This document shows positions 36,921 through 47,064 of a stretch of DNA of 64,000 bases, one piece after another. The translations under genes were made by a program, and so were the position numbers. Numbering within the stretch: the first letter of the stretch is position 1; each line of letters opens with the position of its first letter. The stretch is taken from assembly GCF_050699935.1 (NCBI RefSeq), contig NZ_JBOHGB010000015.1:1-64000 (forward strand). Reading direction: 5' to 3'. The notes beneath the pieces are model-generated. The model saw only the letters and a list, made by a program, of their open reading frames with translations. It was not told the DNA's origin and did not search any database. Origin of the DNA: Actinophytocola sp050699935 (GTDB lineage: Bacteria; Actinomycetota; Actinomycetes; Mycobacteriales; Pseudonocardiaceae).

Positions 36921-37367
36921 ATGGAAGCTGTGGGTTATGACGATCTGACCGTGGGGCAGGTCTTCGAGTCGATCGGCCGGACGGTCACCGAGACGGATCT
37001 GGTCGTCTTCAACAACATGATGTGGATTACCAGTCCGACGCACACGGACGAGGAGTTCATGCGTGCGAGCGGCGGGGCCGTCGCGGCGGGGACGTTCACC
37101 CTGAGCATGGTCATGGGGTTGATCGCGGCGACGGGGTGGACGCACGGCACGTTGCTCGGGGTGCTCGCACAGGAGTCCATCCGTTACGTCGGTCCCGTGC
37201 GGGCCGGCGACACGCTCCACGCCACGTGTGAGGTGCTGGAGAAAAGGGAGACCAGCAAGCCGGACCGGGGAGTGGCCATGGTTCGCGATCGCGCCTACGT
37301 CGGCAACGACACCCTTGTCCTCGAAGGACAGCGCAGCCTGCTGATGCGGCGAGCGGTCGATGCGTAG
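36921..37367 (+). CDS. MaoC-like hydratase, second copy
   Basis: This 148-aa hotdog protein has the same pattern as the product of the gene at 34449 (YDDLTVGQVFESIGRTVTETDLVVFNNMMWI, then HTDEEFM and YVGPVRAGDTLHATCEVLEKRET). It likely hydrates an enoyl-CoA or acts as a thioesterase-like partner. It begins one base after the preceding CoA-transferase stop. Having one hydratase behind each transferase suggests two parallel activation-hydration modules. Confidence 0.85.
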   Translation: MEAVGYDDLTVGQVFESIGRTVTETDLVVFNNMMWITSPTHTDEEFMRASGGAVAAGTFTLSMVMGLIAATGWTHGTLLGVLAQESIRYVGPVRAGDTLHATCEVLEKRETSKPDRGVAMVRDRAYVGNDTLVLEGQRSLLMRRAVDA

Positions 37368-37460
37368 TGCGACGTTCGGTCCAGGCGCCGGCTCAACCGG
37401 GAGATCGAGTAGGTTGTGTCGACCGGCGCACGTGCGTGAAACCGGGTGAAGGTGTCGTAG

Positions 37461-38114
37461 ATGGTGAGTAACGGAGCTGGGCCGGACAACGCGAACACGG
37501 CTGATCGCCTGTTGACCGTCGCCGCGCACTTGTTCCGGGAGAAGGGATACGCGGCGACCACGACTCGTGAGCTCGCGGCGGCTCTCGGGGTGAAGTCCGC
37601 GTCGCTCTACTATCACATGCGCAGCAAGGAAGATCTGCTCTACGACATCTGCGTGGACAGCATCCAGCGCATCGACGCCGAGGTGCGCGCCAAGGTGGCC
37701 GAGGCGACCGATCCCCTTGACGAGCTTCGTGCCTTCGTCACCACCCACCTCCGGGTGGTGCTGATGGACCATGACCGGCACGCGACGATGTTGCTGGAGC
37801 TTCGGTTCCTGCCGGAGGATCGGCGTCGGGAGGTGCTCGAGCTTCGGAAATCCTATGTGCGGGTCGCTCGCCAGATCTTACAGAATTTGCAGGAGAAGGA
37901 GCTGATTCGGCGCGACCTTACGACGACGAACCTCTCTCTGGCAATTTTCAACACCCTGAACTGGACAATACTCTGGTATCACCCGGACGGCGCGTCCAGC
38001 CTCGATGATGTGATCGAGTTCCTGCTCAGTTTCATCATGGCGGGCGTCCAGACGCCAGGAACTCCGATGCCTGACGGAGCGGCGATGACGGCCCGGCCCA
38101 GACGACGGAAGTAG
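37461..38114 (+). CDS. TetR-family transcriptional regulator
   Basis: This 217-aa repressor has an N-terminal HTH (LLTVAAHLFREKGYAATTTRELAAALGVKSASLYYHMRSKEDLLYDI, about residues 14-60) and a helical C-terminal ligand domain of the KstR2/FadR-like TetR_C class that often senses acyl-CoA. ATG 37461 is followed by coding sequence of normal length. It lies between the two gene blocks, each preceded by the same palindrome, so it is the likely local regulator. The inducer could be a CoA intermediate of the pathway. Confidence 0.9.
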   Translation: MVSNGAGPDNANTADRLLTVAAHLFREKGYAATTTRELAAALGVKSASLYYHMRSKEDLLYDICVDSIQRIDAEVRAKVAEATDPLDELRAFVTTHLRVVLMDHDRHATMLLELRFLPEDRRREVLELRKSYVRVARQILQNLQEKELIRRDLTTTNLSLAIFNTLNWTILWYHPDGASSLDDVIEFLLSFIMAGVQTPGTPMPDGAAMTARPRRRK

Positions 38115-38228
38115 CCGTCTGCGTATTTCGGAACGCATTCGCCTCGGGGCGCGGTCACGGCCATTCCTCGTGAATAGCGCACGGTTTCCTTGATCAATTC
38201 ATGCAGAGTTACAGAAATTTGTCAAAAT

Positions 38229-38247
38229 CTACCTAGCGAGCGCTCGG
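38229..38247 (+). promoter_or_regulatory. Candidate TetR operator 2
   Basis: CTACCTAGCGAGCGCTCGG, with palindrome CGAGCGCTCG at 38237-38246, matches operator 1 in 17 of 19 bases. It lies about 95 bases before the ATG at 38340 and downstream of the tetR gene, in the only long gap of this block. Confidence 0.6.
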
Positions 38248-38339
38248 CAGATGAGCTAGTCTTGGTATCAAGTGGACACTCGTGGATCCCCGATTCCAGT
38301 GATGAATCATCACATCCGCAGTGGAACCGAAGAGGAGGC

Positions 38340-38846
38340 ATGGTGGTACAACCACAGGGTCGAGTCGATCGTGATGGTTCGGGCCGGCGCACACGGTTCG
38401 AGGACATCGAGGTCGGTGCCGAGCTAGGCAGTCTCGAATGGTCGGTGCAGCCGGAGAACGTCGCCGGGCTGCTCGACAACGATGCCGACTACCACGAGTG
38501 GTATGTGGACTCATCGCCCTTCGGTGGTGCGATCGTCCCGCCGTTGGCCACGTACCCGCCGGTTCGGCTGCTCTTCACCCGCAGCTACAACGTACGCGGC
38601 CTGTTCATCGAGTTCGAGTCGGAGTTCCGTCGCCCGTTCTTCTTCGGCGAGCGGCTGACGATCTCCGGACGCGTGGCCGACAAGTTCATCAAGCGGGACC
38701 GCGAGTACGTCATCTACGAGGCCGAGGGACGCGACGAGAAGGGCGAGATCGTCTTCACCACGAGGCGCACGCACGTCCTCGACTACCTCACTCGCTCGGT
38801 CCCGAAGAACGCCGAGGGGATCGACAGCGGCATCGTCACCAACTAG
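38340..38846 (+). CDS. MaoC-like hotdog protein, FAS1-type dehydratase-like
   Basis: This 168-aa hotdog-fold protein has RFEDIEVGAELGSLEWSVQPENVAGLLDNDADYHEWYVD at its start, then IEFESEFRRPFFFGERLTISGRVADKFIKRDREYVIYEAEGRD, the pattern of MaoC N-terminal/dehydratase-like proteins. It may pair with the next gene as a heterodimer, as split hydratases do. ATG 38340 has a fine GAGGAGG site. It is the first gene after operator 2. Confidence 0.82.
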   Translation: MVVQPQGRVDRDGSGRRTRFEDIEVGAELGSLEWSVQPENVAGLLDNDADYHEWYVDSSPFGGAIVPPLATYPPVRLLFTRSYNVRGLFIEFESEFRRPFFFGERLTISGRVADKFIKRDREYVIYEAEGRDEKGEIVFTTRRTHVLDYLTRSVPKNAEGIDSGIVTN

Positions 38847-38881
38847 CCGGACACACCAACCAGAGAAGAGGACGCGGCGGC

Positions 38882-39343
38882 ATGGCGTTGTACACCAAGG
38901 AATCAGTGCGGCTAGGAGCCAGCCTGCCGGAGATCTCCCGGCAGTGGAACATCGAACTGTTCACGAACCGGCACGTGCAGGTGTACGGATCGGGGCGAAT
39001 CGTCGAGGAGGAGTGGCCCGAGCAGAACATCCACTCCGACCACGACGCGGCCCGCCGGGAGGGGCTGGCCGAGGTCGTGGGCTCGGCGCCGCAACCGATC
39101 GCGCAGATCCACCGCAGCATGATGATGGCCTTCGGCGCGGGCTGGGTGGCCGGCGGCCGGATCAAGGCAAAGATGATCAAGCCGCTGCTGGAGCACGACT
39201 TCACCACTGCCAAGGGCCGGGTGACCGGGCTGTCCCTGGAGTCCGGCGCGGACCGGCTGCGGGTCGCCTGCGAAGCGTGGGTCGAGCGCCGCGACGGCAC
39301 GAAGATCATGGTCGCCACTGCCAGCGCCGTGATGCGGGACTGA
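38882..39343 (+). CDS. MaoC-like hotdog protein, partner subunit
   Basis: This 153-aa protein has hotdog-like strands (AKMIKPLLEHDFTTAKGRVTGLSLESGADRLRVACEAWVERRDGTKIMVATASAVM at the C-terminus) and the helix region EEWPEQNIHSDHDAARREGL, where IHSDHD resembles the MaoC Asp/His motif. It follows the previous hotdog gene at 36 bases with a GAAGAGGAC site. The two are probably subunits of one enoyl-CoA hydratase. Confidence 0.78.
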   Translation: MALYTKESVRLGASLPEISRQWNIELFTNRHVQVYGSGRIVEEEWPEQNIHSDHDAARREGLAEVVGSAPQPIAQIHRSMMMAFGAGWVAGGRIKAKMIKPLLEHDFTTAKGRVTGLSLESGADRLRVACEAWVERRDGTKIMVATASAVMRD

Positions 39344-39356
39344 CCGGGCGGACGCC

Positions 39357-41660
39357 GTGGACCTTGGCTCGTATCGAGTGCTGGACGCCTCGCACAACTC
39401 GATAGGCGCGGCACTGTGCGCGAAGGTGCTCGCCGCGCTGGGTATGCGGGTGACCCGGATCGTTCGGCCGGACGCGCCCGATCCGCTCCGTAGGCTGCGC
39501 CCGACGATCGGGTCGGGTGACGCGGCCGTCAGCCTGCCGTTCCAGTTCCTGCACGCGGACAAGGCGGTGGTACAGCTCGAGCGGGGCGACCGGGCGCGCC
39601 GCGACGAGCTCCTCGCCGACGTCGACGTCATCGTGCAGGGCGCGCCCGGTGCCGAGCTCGTCGAGTTCGTTCCGGCGGAGGTCCTCGCCGTCGCGCCGAG
39701 TGCCGTCGTGGTGACCATCACCCCGCTCGGGGTCGAGGTCACGACGGACGTGGGTGACGACTTCGTGGCGTTCCACCGCTCCGGCCTCGGATACATTACG
39801 CCACGGGCGCTGCCGGGGTTCCCGACCGGCGAGTTGCCCCCGCTCAAGCCGTTCTCCCGCATGCTGGAGATGCTCGCCGCGATGCAGGGGGTCGTGGCCT
39901 GCCTCTCGGGACTCATCGGGCGCCGCGTGAGCGGGCTCGGGGACAGCGTCGACATCAGCACGGTGCACAGCGCGTTGCCGTTGGTACGCCGCGAGATCAC
40001 GGCATGGTTGTATGACGGCGAGGTCGCCACCCGAGGGGAGCGGATCTGGAAGGTCGCACCGGCCGGGATTTACCAATGCCGGGACGGGTTCGTCTTCCTG
40101 CACGTGGTCGAGGAGGGGCAGTGGCAGCGGCTCTGCCAGCTCCTCGACAGGCCCGATCTGGGCGCCGACCCGCAGATGGCCACCGCCGTCGACAGGTTCA
40201 CACAGCCGGAGCGGCTCGCGGCCGCGCTTGATCCGTGGTTCGCGCCGCTCACCGTCGCCGAGGCCGTGGCGAAGGGACAGCAGGCGCACGTCCCGATCGC
40301 ACCGGTCGCCCGCATGCCCGACCTGCTCGCCGATGACAGCCTGTGGGCGCGATCGTTCTTCACCAAGGTGCCGGTAGTCGACCGGGAACCGGTTGCCATG
40401 CCGAGGATCCCGATCACCTGGGTCGGCGAAGGCGGCGACCCCGCGTCCCGAGAGCCGTCCCGCCCGCCCCGGCCACCAGCGGACGGCAAGCACCGGCCGC
40501 CGCTCGCGGGTTACCGGATCGTGGCGTTCACCCACGTCTGGGCCGGGCCGCTGTGTGGTCAGCTCCTGGCCGATCTGGGCGCGGACGTCATCCGGGTGGA
40601 AAGCCACAAGCGTATCGACGTCCACCGGACGGGTGGCCCATACGCGGGCGGGGTCAAGGGCATCAACCGCAGTGGTGTCTGGAACAGCCAGAACCGCGGC
40701 GTCCGGTCGTGCACCATCAACCTGGCGACGGCCGAGGGCGTCAAGTTGGCGCGCCGGCTGGTGGCGACCGCCGACGCGGTGATCGAGAACTTCTCGCCGG
40801 GGACACTGGAGCGGATCGGTCTGGGCTTCGACGTGCTCCGTTCGGTACGGCCCGGCATCGTGCTCGCGTCGTTGTCGGCATACGGGCAGTCGGGTGCGAA
40901 GCGCGCACATGTCGGCTACGGCCCGATGATGGACGCGGCAAGCGGCATGATGGCGGTCGCCGAATACGGCGACGGCATCCCGCGCGCGGTCAACGGCTGG
41001 GCGGCCGACATCGGCGGGGCGATGATGGGCGCGGTGCAGATCCTGGCCGCACTGCTCGATGAGCGCCGTACCGAAGCCGTGTGGGCCGACGTCTCCGAGT
41101 ACGAATGCGCCGTCGTGGGTCAGTTCGAGGCGTTGCTGTCCTACGCGGCCGACGGACAGGACGTCCGTCCACAAGGCAACCGTGGGCCGTTCGGCGAGCT
41201 CACCGACTGCTTCGAGACAACGCTGCCCGATCGGTGGGTCGCCGTCTCGATCACCGAACCAGACTCGTTGGCTCGGGTGCGCGACCTGCTCGGCCTACCC
41301 ACCGACACCGCCGGAGACGAGGTCATGCGCGCGTTGCGTAACTGGGTCGGCGGGCGGCAGACAGAGCACGTCGTGGCGGAGCTGTCGCGGCTCGGCGTTG
41401 CGTGTGGCTTGGTCAGCACGGTGCACGACCTCGTGGTCGACCCGATCCTGACGGCCAGGAATGCGTTCGTCGACACGCGACATGCGGAGTTGGGCACGAT
41501 CTCCTTGTACGGACCCGTGTGGCGGTTCGACCGCATGCCGATGGCTACCGGCGCGCCGGCGCCCTGTCTTGGTGAGCACAACCGTGAGGTCTTCGTGGGC
41601 CTGCTCGGCGTCACGGACGAGGAGTTGGCCAGGTTCGAAAGCGCGGAGGTGATCTTTTGA
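39357..41660 (+). CDS. Fused double-domain class III CoA-transferase
   Basis: This 767-aa protein carries two CaiB/BaiF domains: residues about 1-370 (divergent, starting LGSYRVLDASHNSIGAALCAKVLAALGMRVTRIV) and about 380-767 (more canonical, LAGYRIVAFTHVWAGPLCGQLLADLGADVIRVE). Class III transferases work as interlocked dimers, so the fusion may be a built-in heterodimer. The C-terminal half reads GYGPMMDAASGMM where the catalytic Asp is usual in the oxalate-type enzymes. GTG 39357 is 13 bases after the previous stop. Its stop overlaps the cyclase TTG start. Confidence 0.88.
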   Translation: MDLGSYRVLDASHNSIGAALCAKVLAALGMRVTRIVRPDAPDPLRRLRPTIGSGDAAVSLPFQFLHADKAVVQLERGDRARRDELLADVDVIVQGAPGAELVEFVPAEVLAVAPSAVVVTITPLGVEVTTDVGDDFVAFHRSGLGYITPRALPGFPTGELPPLKPFSRMLEMLAAMQGVVACLSGLIGRRVSGLGDSVDISTVHSALPLVRREITAWLYDGEVATRGERIWKVAPAGIYQCRDGFVFLHVVEEGQWQRLCQLLDRPDLGADPQMATAVDRFTQPERLAAALDPWFAPLTVAEAVAKGQQAHVPIAPVARMPDLLADDSLWARSFFTKVPVVDREPVAMPRIPITWVGEGGDPASREPSRPPRPPADGKHRPPLAGYRIVAFTHVWAGPLCGQLLADLGADVIRVESHKRIDVHRTGGPYAGGVKGINRSGVWNSQNRGVRSCTINLATAEGVKLARRLVATADAVIENFSPGTLERIGLGFDVLRSVRPGIVLASLSAYGQSGAKRAHVGYGPMMDAASGMMAVAEYGDGIPRAVNGWAADIGGAMMGAVQILAALLDERRTEAVWADVSEYECAVVGQFEALLSYAADGQDVRPQGNRGPFGELTDCFETTLPDRWVAVSITEPDSLARVRDLLGLPTDTAGDEVMRALRNWVGGRQTEHVVAELSRLGVACGLVSTVHDLVVDPILTARNAFVDTRHAELGTISLYGPVWRFDRMPMATGAPAPCLGEHNREVFVGLLGVTDEELARFESAEVIF

Positions 41661-42313
41661 GCTGGATCGACTGTACACAGGTGGTCGACACGCTGATGCC
41701 GCAACCGGCCGGCGTGCCGGAGTTCTCGCTGCGCGGCGTGCGGACCTTCGTGGACCACGGGATGAGCATGCAGCAGCTGTGCTTGTTGAGTCATCACGGC
41801 ACGCACGTCGACGCGCCGCTGCACTTCTTTCCCGACGGGCAGGCGATCGCCGACGTGCCGTTGAACGTGCTGTGCGGTGACGGGGTGGTCATCGGCTTCG
41901 ACGGCGCGTCGCTGACGCCGGTGACCGGCGACGACCTCCGCCGGCACGCGCACCTCATCAGGCCGGGGGACCGCGTGCTGATCCGCACCGGCTGGTCGGA
42001 GCACTACGGCCGGCCGTCCTACTGGGACTCGCCGTATCTCACCGGGGAGGCGGCGGAGTACCTGGTGAGTCTGGGGATCTCCTTGCTGGGCATCGACACC
42101 GTGTCGCCGGACGCGCCGCCGTATCAGGGGCGGGCCGCGTCCTTCGACTACCCGGTGCACCGCGTGCTGCTGGGGGCCGGCATACCGATCGTCGAGAACC
42201 TTCGGCTGGACCGCGCGTCCGATTTTCGCTGTGCGGTGATGGCCTTACCCATTCCGGTGCGCGACGGTGACGGCGCCCCGGCACGAGTCCTGGTCCGCCC
42301 GCACGGCACGTAG
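41657..42313 (+). CDS. Cyclase-family hydrolase (kynurenine formamidase-like)
   Basis: This 218-aa metal-dependent hydrolase belongs to the 'cyclase' family (PF04199), to which bacterial kynurenine formamidase belongs. The metal motif HGTHVDAPLHF lies at residues 47-57, and GDRVLIRTGW and LLGIDTVSPDA are also characteristic. Members hydrolyse formamides, lactones or isatin. The TTG start at 41657 overlaps the CoA-transferase stop (TTGA). With the creatininase-family protein it gives the cluster two amide/lactone hydrolases. Confidence 0.87.
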   Translation: MSWIDCTQVVDTLMPQPAGVPEFSLRGVRTFVDHGMSMQQLCLLSHHGTHVDAPLHFFPDGQAIADVPLNVLCGDGVVIGFDGASLTPVTGDDLRRHAHLIRPGDRVLIRTGWSEHYGRPSYWDSPYLTGEAAEYLVSLGISLLGIDTVSPDAPPYQGRAASFDYPVHRVLLGAGIPIVENLRLDRASDFRCAVMALPIPVRDGDGAPARVLVRPHGT

Positions 42314-42347
42314 CTGTTGCGAAGTAGCACATCGAGAGGAGCCAGCA

Positions 42348-43415
42348 GTGCGACGACGACTGATGGTTTCGAATGCTGGAAGAACACTCATCCTGGCGAC
42401 CGTGGTCGCGATGCTGTCGGCGGCGTGCGGGAGCTCGGGTAACACGCCGATTCCAGGCGGCGGCGGTGCCCTTGCCTCGGCGCTCCCGGGAACCGACGAC
42501 AAGCTGATCCAGCAGGCCCAGGAGGAAGGGCAGCTGGTTCTGTACGGCTCTCCCCGGGACGAGGCGATGAAGGCGGACGCCGACGCCTTTCGGGCGGCCT
42601 ACGGGATCAACGTCTCGTTCACGCGCATCGCGGGCGCGCCGCTGACATCCCGTGTGGACGCTGAGGTCAACGCCGGCCGGGTGGCGGTGGACGTGGTGTT
42701 CTCGCCGGACGTCGCCGCGCTGGACCGGTGGGCTGCGGGCGGCGCGCTCGAGCCCATACCCGAGGTGGACTATCCCACGCGGGAGAGGTACTACGCCGTG
42801 ATGCAGATCGTCGGCCAGGGCATCGTCTACAACACCGATCTGGTGTCCGGCGGTGACGTGCCGAAGACCTGGAATGACCTGCTCAACCCGAAGTTTAAGG
42901 ACATGGTCGTCATCGGGGATCCGTCGACTTCCGGTGCGTACAGTCAGAACTACTTCGCGCTCCTGAAGGACAAGCGGTACGGCGAGGACTACTTCGACAA
43001 GCTCAAGGCGCAGAGTCCGAGGGTGGAGACGCTGGCCATCGTCAACCAGTCGGTCGCGGCCGGCGACGCCGCCATCGGGTTCACGAGCTTCCCCACCGAT
43101 CCGAACATCATCAAGTCGACCGCGCCGACCGCCCCCATCGAGTTCGCGTACCTCGACGTCGTGTCCACGGCGAACACCTACCTCGCGACGATGGCGAACT
43201 CGCCGCATCCGAACGCGGCCAAGCTCTTCGCCGCCTTCATGATGTCGCGGGAGGGACAGACGGCACACAACGGCGATGACCGAGCCACGTCACCGCTGGG
43301 TGAGCTGGACGGAACGCTGCCCGCCCCCGACCCGGACGTGGTGTCCGACGTCACCGTGGTGGAGGCGACCAAGGAACTGTCCACTGTGGTGGATCTGTTC
43401 CGCAGGTTGTACTGA
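42348..43415 (+). CDS. FbpA-like (family 1/Fe3+-type) ABC substrate-binding lipoprotein
   Basis: This 355-aa solute-binding protein has a lipoprotein signal (VVAMLSAAC, Cys near residue 25) and the domain of Fe(III)/2-aminoethylphosphonate/thiamine-type binding proteins: EEGQLVLYGSPRDEAMKADADAFRAAYGINVSFTRI and VDVVFSPDVAALDRWAAGGALEPI. The Tyr pair of true iron-binders is not obvious, so an organic ligand is likely given the context. GTG 42348 with GAGAGGAGC upstream is preferred to longer frames. It starts a second importer operon within the cluster. Confidence 0.87.
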   Translation: MRRRLMVSNAGRTLILATVVAMLSAACGSSGNTPIPGGGGALASALPGTDDKLIQQAQEEGQLVLYGSPRDEAMKADADAFRAAYGINVSFTRIAGAPLTSRVDAEVNAGRVAVDVVFSPDVAALDRWAAGGALEPIPEVDYPTRERYYAVMQIVGQGIVYNTDLVSGGDVPKTWNDLLNPKFKDMVVIGDPSTSGAYSQNYFALLKDKRYGEDYFDKLKAQSPRVETLAIVNQSVAAGDAAIGFTSFPTDPNIIKSTAPTAPIEFAYLDVVSTANTYLATMANSPHPNAAKLFAAFMMSREGQTAHNGDDRATSPLGELDGTLPAPDPDVVSDVTVVEATKELSTVVDLFRRLY

Positions 43416-43417
43416 CG

Positions 43418-44523
<1,106 letters not shown>

Positions 44524-44527
<4 letters not shown>

Positions 44528-46248
44528 ACCGGCTCGCGGCCGTCTCGCGGAGGTTGCCCACCCTCGCCGTCGTCGCGCTGCTGGCCGTGCTCATCGGTTA
44601 CCCGATCGGTCTGCTGTTATGGCGGACGATCGTGCCCGAGGACCGCCCGGCGCAGCCCGCCCGGCTCTTCGGCCCGTTCGTGGAGGCCTTCACCAACGAC
44701 GCGACGCTGAGCGCGCTGTGGGGCACGCTGTGGTTGACCGCGATCGTGCTGGTGATCGCCGTGCCGCTCGCCGTGCTGCTGGCCTGGGCCGCCAGCTGCA
44801 CCGACGCCCCGCTGGCGGGCAAGCTCGCCTTCCTGCCGATCATCTCGCTGGCCATCTCGCCACTGGTCGGCGCGATCGGCTGGCTCATCCTGCTCTCTCC
44901 ACGGGCGGGGCTGCTCAACGTGCTGCTCCGATCGGTGTTCGGCATGGACAGCGTCGACGGGCCGCTCGACGCGCACAGCCAGCCAGTGATCATCCTGGTG
45001 ATGGTGCTGTACATCGTGCCCTATATCTACGGGCCCACCTTCGCGGCGTTCGCCCGGATCGACGGCTCGCTCTTCGAGGCGGCGCGGGCCAGCGGCGCCA
45101 GCACCATGACCGCCGTTCGTACGGTGGTGGTCCCGGTGATCCGCCCGGCGATCCTGGCGGGCACCCTAATCGGCGGCGTCAGCGCGGCCGCGGTGTTCGC
45201 CATCCCACTGGTGCTGGCCGGCGGCACCGGGCTGCGCGTCATCCCCACGTTGATCTACCAGGCAGTGGTCGGCGAGGGCCGACTGGACATCGCCACCGCG
45301 TTGGCCTCCATACTCGGCGCGCTGACGATCGTCGGTATGGCACTGTACCTGCGCGCGCTCGGCCCAGCCAGCTTCGCCACCATCACCGGCAAGGGCCTGC
45401 GCCGGCTGCGGATCCGGCTGGGCGGGTGGCGGTTCGTGCTGACCGGCATCGTGGTGGTGTACCTGTGCCTGTCGATCGTGTTGCCACTCGGCGCGTTGGT
45501 CTACCTGTCGTTCTCCGGGTTCTGGTCGGCGAACGTGTTCTCCCAGCCGCTGTCGCTCGGCCAGTACGACCTCATCCTCAACTCGACCGAACACATCAGG
45601 GCGCTCGTCAACAGCGGCTGGATATCGGCGCTCGCCGCGTCCCTGGCCCTGCTGCTCGGCTCCCTCGGCGCCTACGTGGCGTTGCGGCGCGGGGGCCGGG
45701 TCGGCAAGTCACTGTCCTACGGGTTCATCCTGCCGATCGGCATCCCGCCGATCGTGGCCGGCGTGGCGATCCTCTACGCGTTCGTCGGCCCGCCGTTCCC
45801 CCTGTACGGCACGGTCGCGATCATGGTGGTCGGTTACGTGGTGATCGCCTTGCCGGTGTCGTTCCAGTACGCGGAGTCGGGACTGCGACAGATCGGCCGG
45901 GAGCTGGCCGAGGCAGCTCAGACGGTGGGCGACACCCCGGGCGGCACCCTGCTCCGCATCACGGCGCCCCTGGTCCGACGGCCGCTCTTCGTGGCGTGGG
46001 GGATCGTGTTCATCAACCTCTTCCGCGACCTCGGTGTCTCGGTCATGGTGTACACGCCGCAGACCCTGGTCGCGCCGATCTCGCTACTGGGCTTCTTCGA
46101 AACGGGTTCCCTACCCACCGCGGCGGCCTACTCCGTCGTCATCACCGTCGTGTCCGGCGTGGTGGTGTGGGTGATCCTCTTTCTCAACCACGAGCGGCGG
46201 CAGAAGGAACGCGGACGGAAAACCCCGCTATCGGCCGTCGGCCGGTGA
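44524..46248 (+). CDS. FbpB-like two-domain ABC permease
   Basis: This 574-aa permease is a fusion of two BPD_transp_1 domains with about 12 helices. EAA loops are seen in each half: FEAARASGASTMTAVRTVVVPVIRPAI (about residues 186-212) and LAEAAQTVGDTPGGTLLRITAPLVRRP (about 460-486). This fused form is typical of FbpB/AfuB iron and phosphonate transporters. It completes the second importer. Its last 21 bases overlap the end of the convergent lyase gene on the other strand. Confidence 0.92.
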
Positions 46249-47064
46249 GAACCGCTCGTGCCGGCGCAGGAGCCGTTGCGCCAGGGTGACCACCGGCGCG
46301 TCGATCATGGCGCCATCGAGGACGGTGACGCCGCCCGGTGCGACCGCGGCGGCCTCGACCACCCGCCGTGCCCACTCGACGTCCACATCGGACGGCAAGA
46401 AGGCACGGTTGACGGCCTGTACTTGCCGGGGGTGGACGCAGAGTTTCCCGCTGAACCCCACCGTGCGTGCGACGTCGATGTCGTCGTCCAGCACCGCCTC
46501 GTCGTCCAGTTGGGTGGTCACGCCGTCGATCGGCCCGGGGAGACCGGCCGCGGCCGAGGCGACAACCAGCGCGCCGCGGCTCCATACGAACGCGGCGTGC
46601 GACGTCGGCGCGACGCCCAGGGCCGCCGCGAGGTCGATGGTCCCGAGGGCGAGTCGTATCACGCCAGGGGCGGCCGCGATCTCGCCGGCATCGCGCACCC
46701 CGAGCGGCGTCTCGATCAGCGGGATCAACGCGTGCTGCTGTCCGAGGCGGTTGTGGACGTCCTCGACCTGTGCGGTCGATTCAGCTTTCGGCAGCATGAC
46801 CGCGACGCGGCACCCGGCCAGCGCCGCGATCTCCTGTTCGTGGGTGGCCGTGCCGACCGCGTTGACCCGAACCACGGCCGGGTTGTCGGCTTGGACCCAG
46901 CGCAGGACGTTGTCCAGCGCAGCACGTTTCTTCTCCGGCGGCACCGCATCTTCGAGATCCAAGATCACGACGTCGGCGCCGCTGCCCCGCGCTTTGTCGA
47001 ACCGCTCCGGCCGGTTGCCGGGGACGAAGAGCAGGCTGCGCGAGTCCGCGGCGGGATTGTTCAT
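46228..47064 (-). CDS. CitE-like acyl-CoA lyase (HpcH/HpaI family)
   Basis: This 278-aa TIM-barrel enzyme is homologous to the citrate lyase beta subunit and to malyl-, citramalyl- and methylmalyl-CoA lyases. RSLLFVPGNRPERFDKA, VVILDLEDAVPPEKK (Mg and substrate ligands), VRVNAVGT and IPLIETPLGV are all present. It should cleave a 3-hydroxyacyl-CoA dicarboxylate into two acyl units. ATG 47064 overlaps the stop of the upstream Mch-like gene by 4 bases. The pairing of a hydratase and a lyase fits dicarboxylate catabolism. Confidence 0.9.
   Translation of the reverse strand: MNNPAADSRSLLFVPGNRPERFDKARGSGADVVILDLEDAVPPEKKRAALDNVLRWVQADNPAVVRVNAVGTATHEQEIAALAGCRVAVMLPKAESTAQVEDVHNRLGQQHALIPLIETPLGVRDAGEIAAAPGVIRLALGTIDLAAALGVAPTSHAAFVWSRGALVVASAAAGLPGPIDGVTTQLDDEAVLDDDIDVARTVGFSGKLCVHPRQVQAVNRAFLPSDVDVEWARRVVEAAAVAPGGVTVLDGAMIDAPVVTLAQRLLRRHERFSPADGR

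Noticed and set aside
38438..39343. 301-residue plus-strand frame covering both hotdog genes
   Set aside because: Only the part from 38882 is protein-like; the rest is an out-of-frame reading of the gene at 38340.
39306..41174. 622-residue minus-strand frame
   Set aside because: Antisense of the fused CoA-transferase, Arg/Gly/His-rich, no motif.
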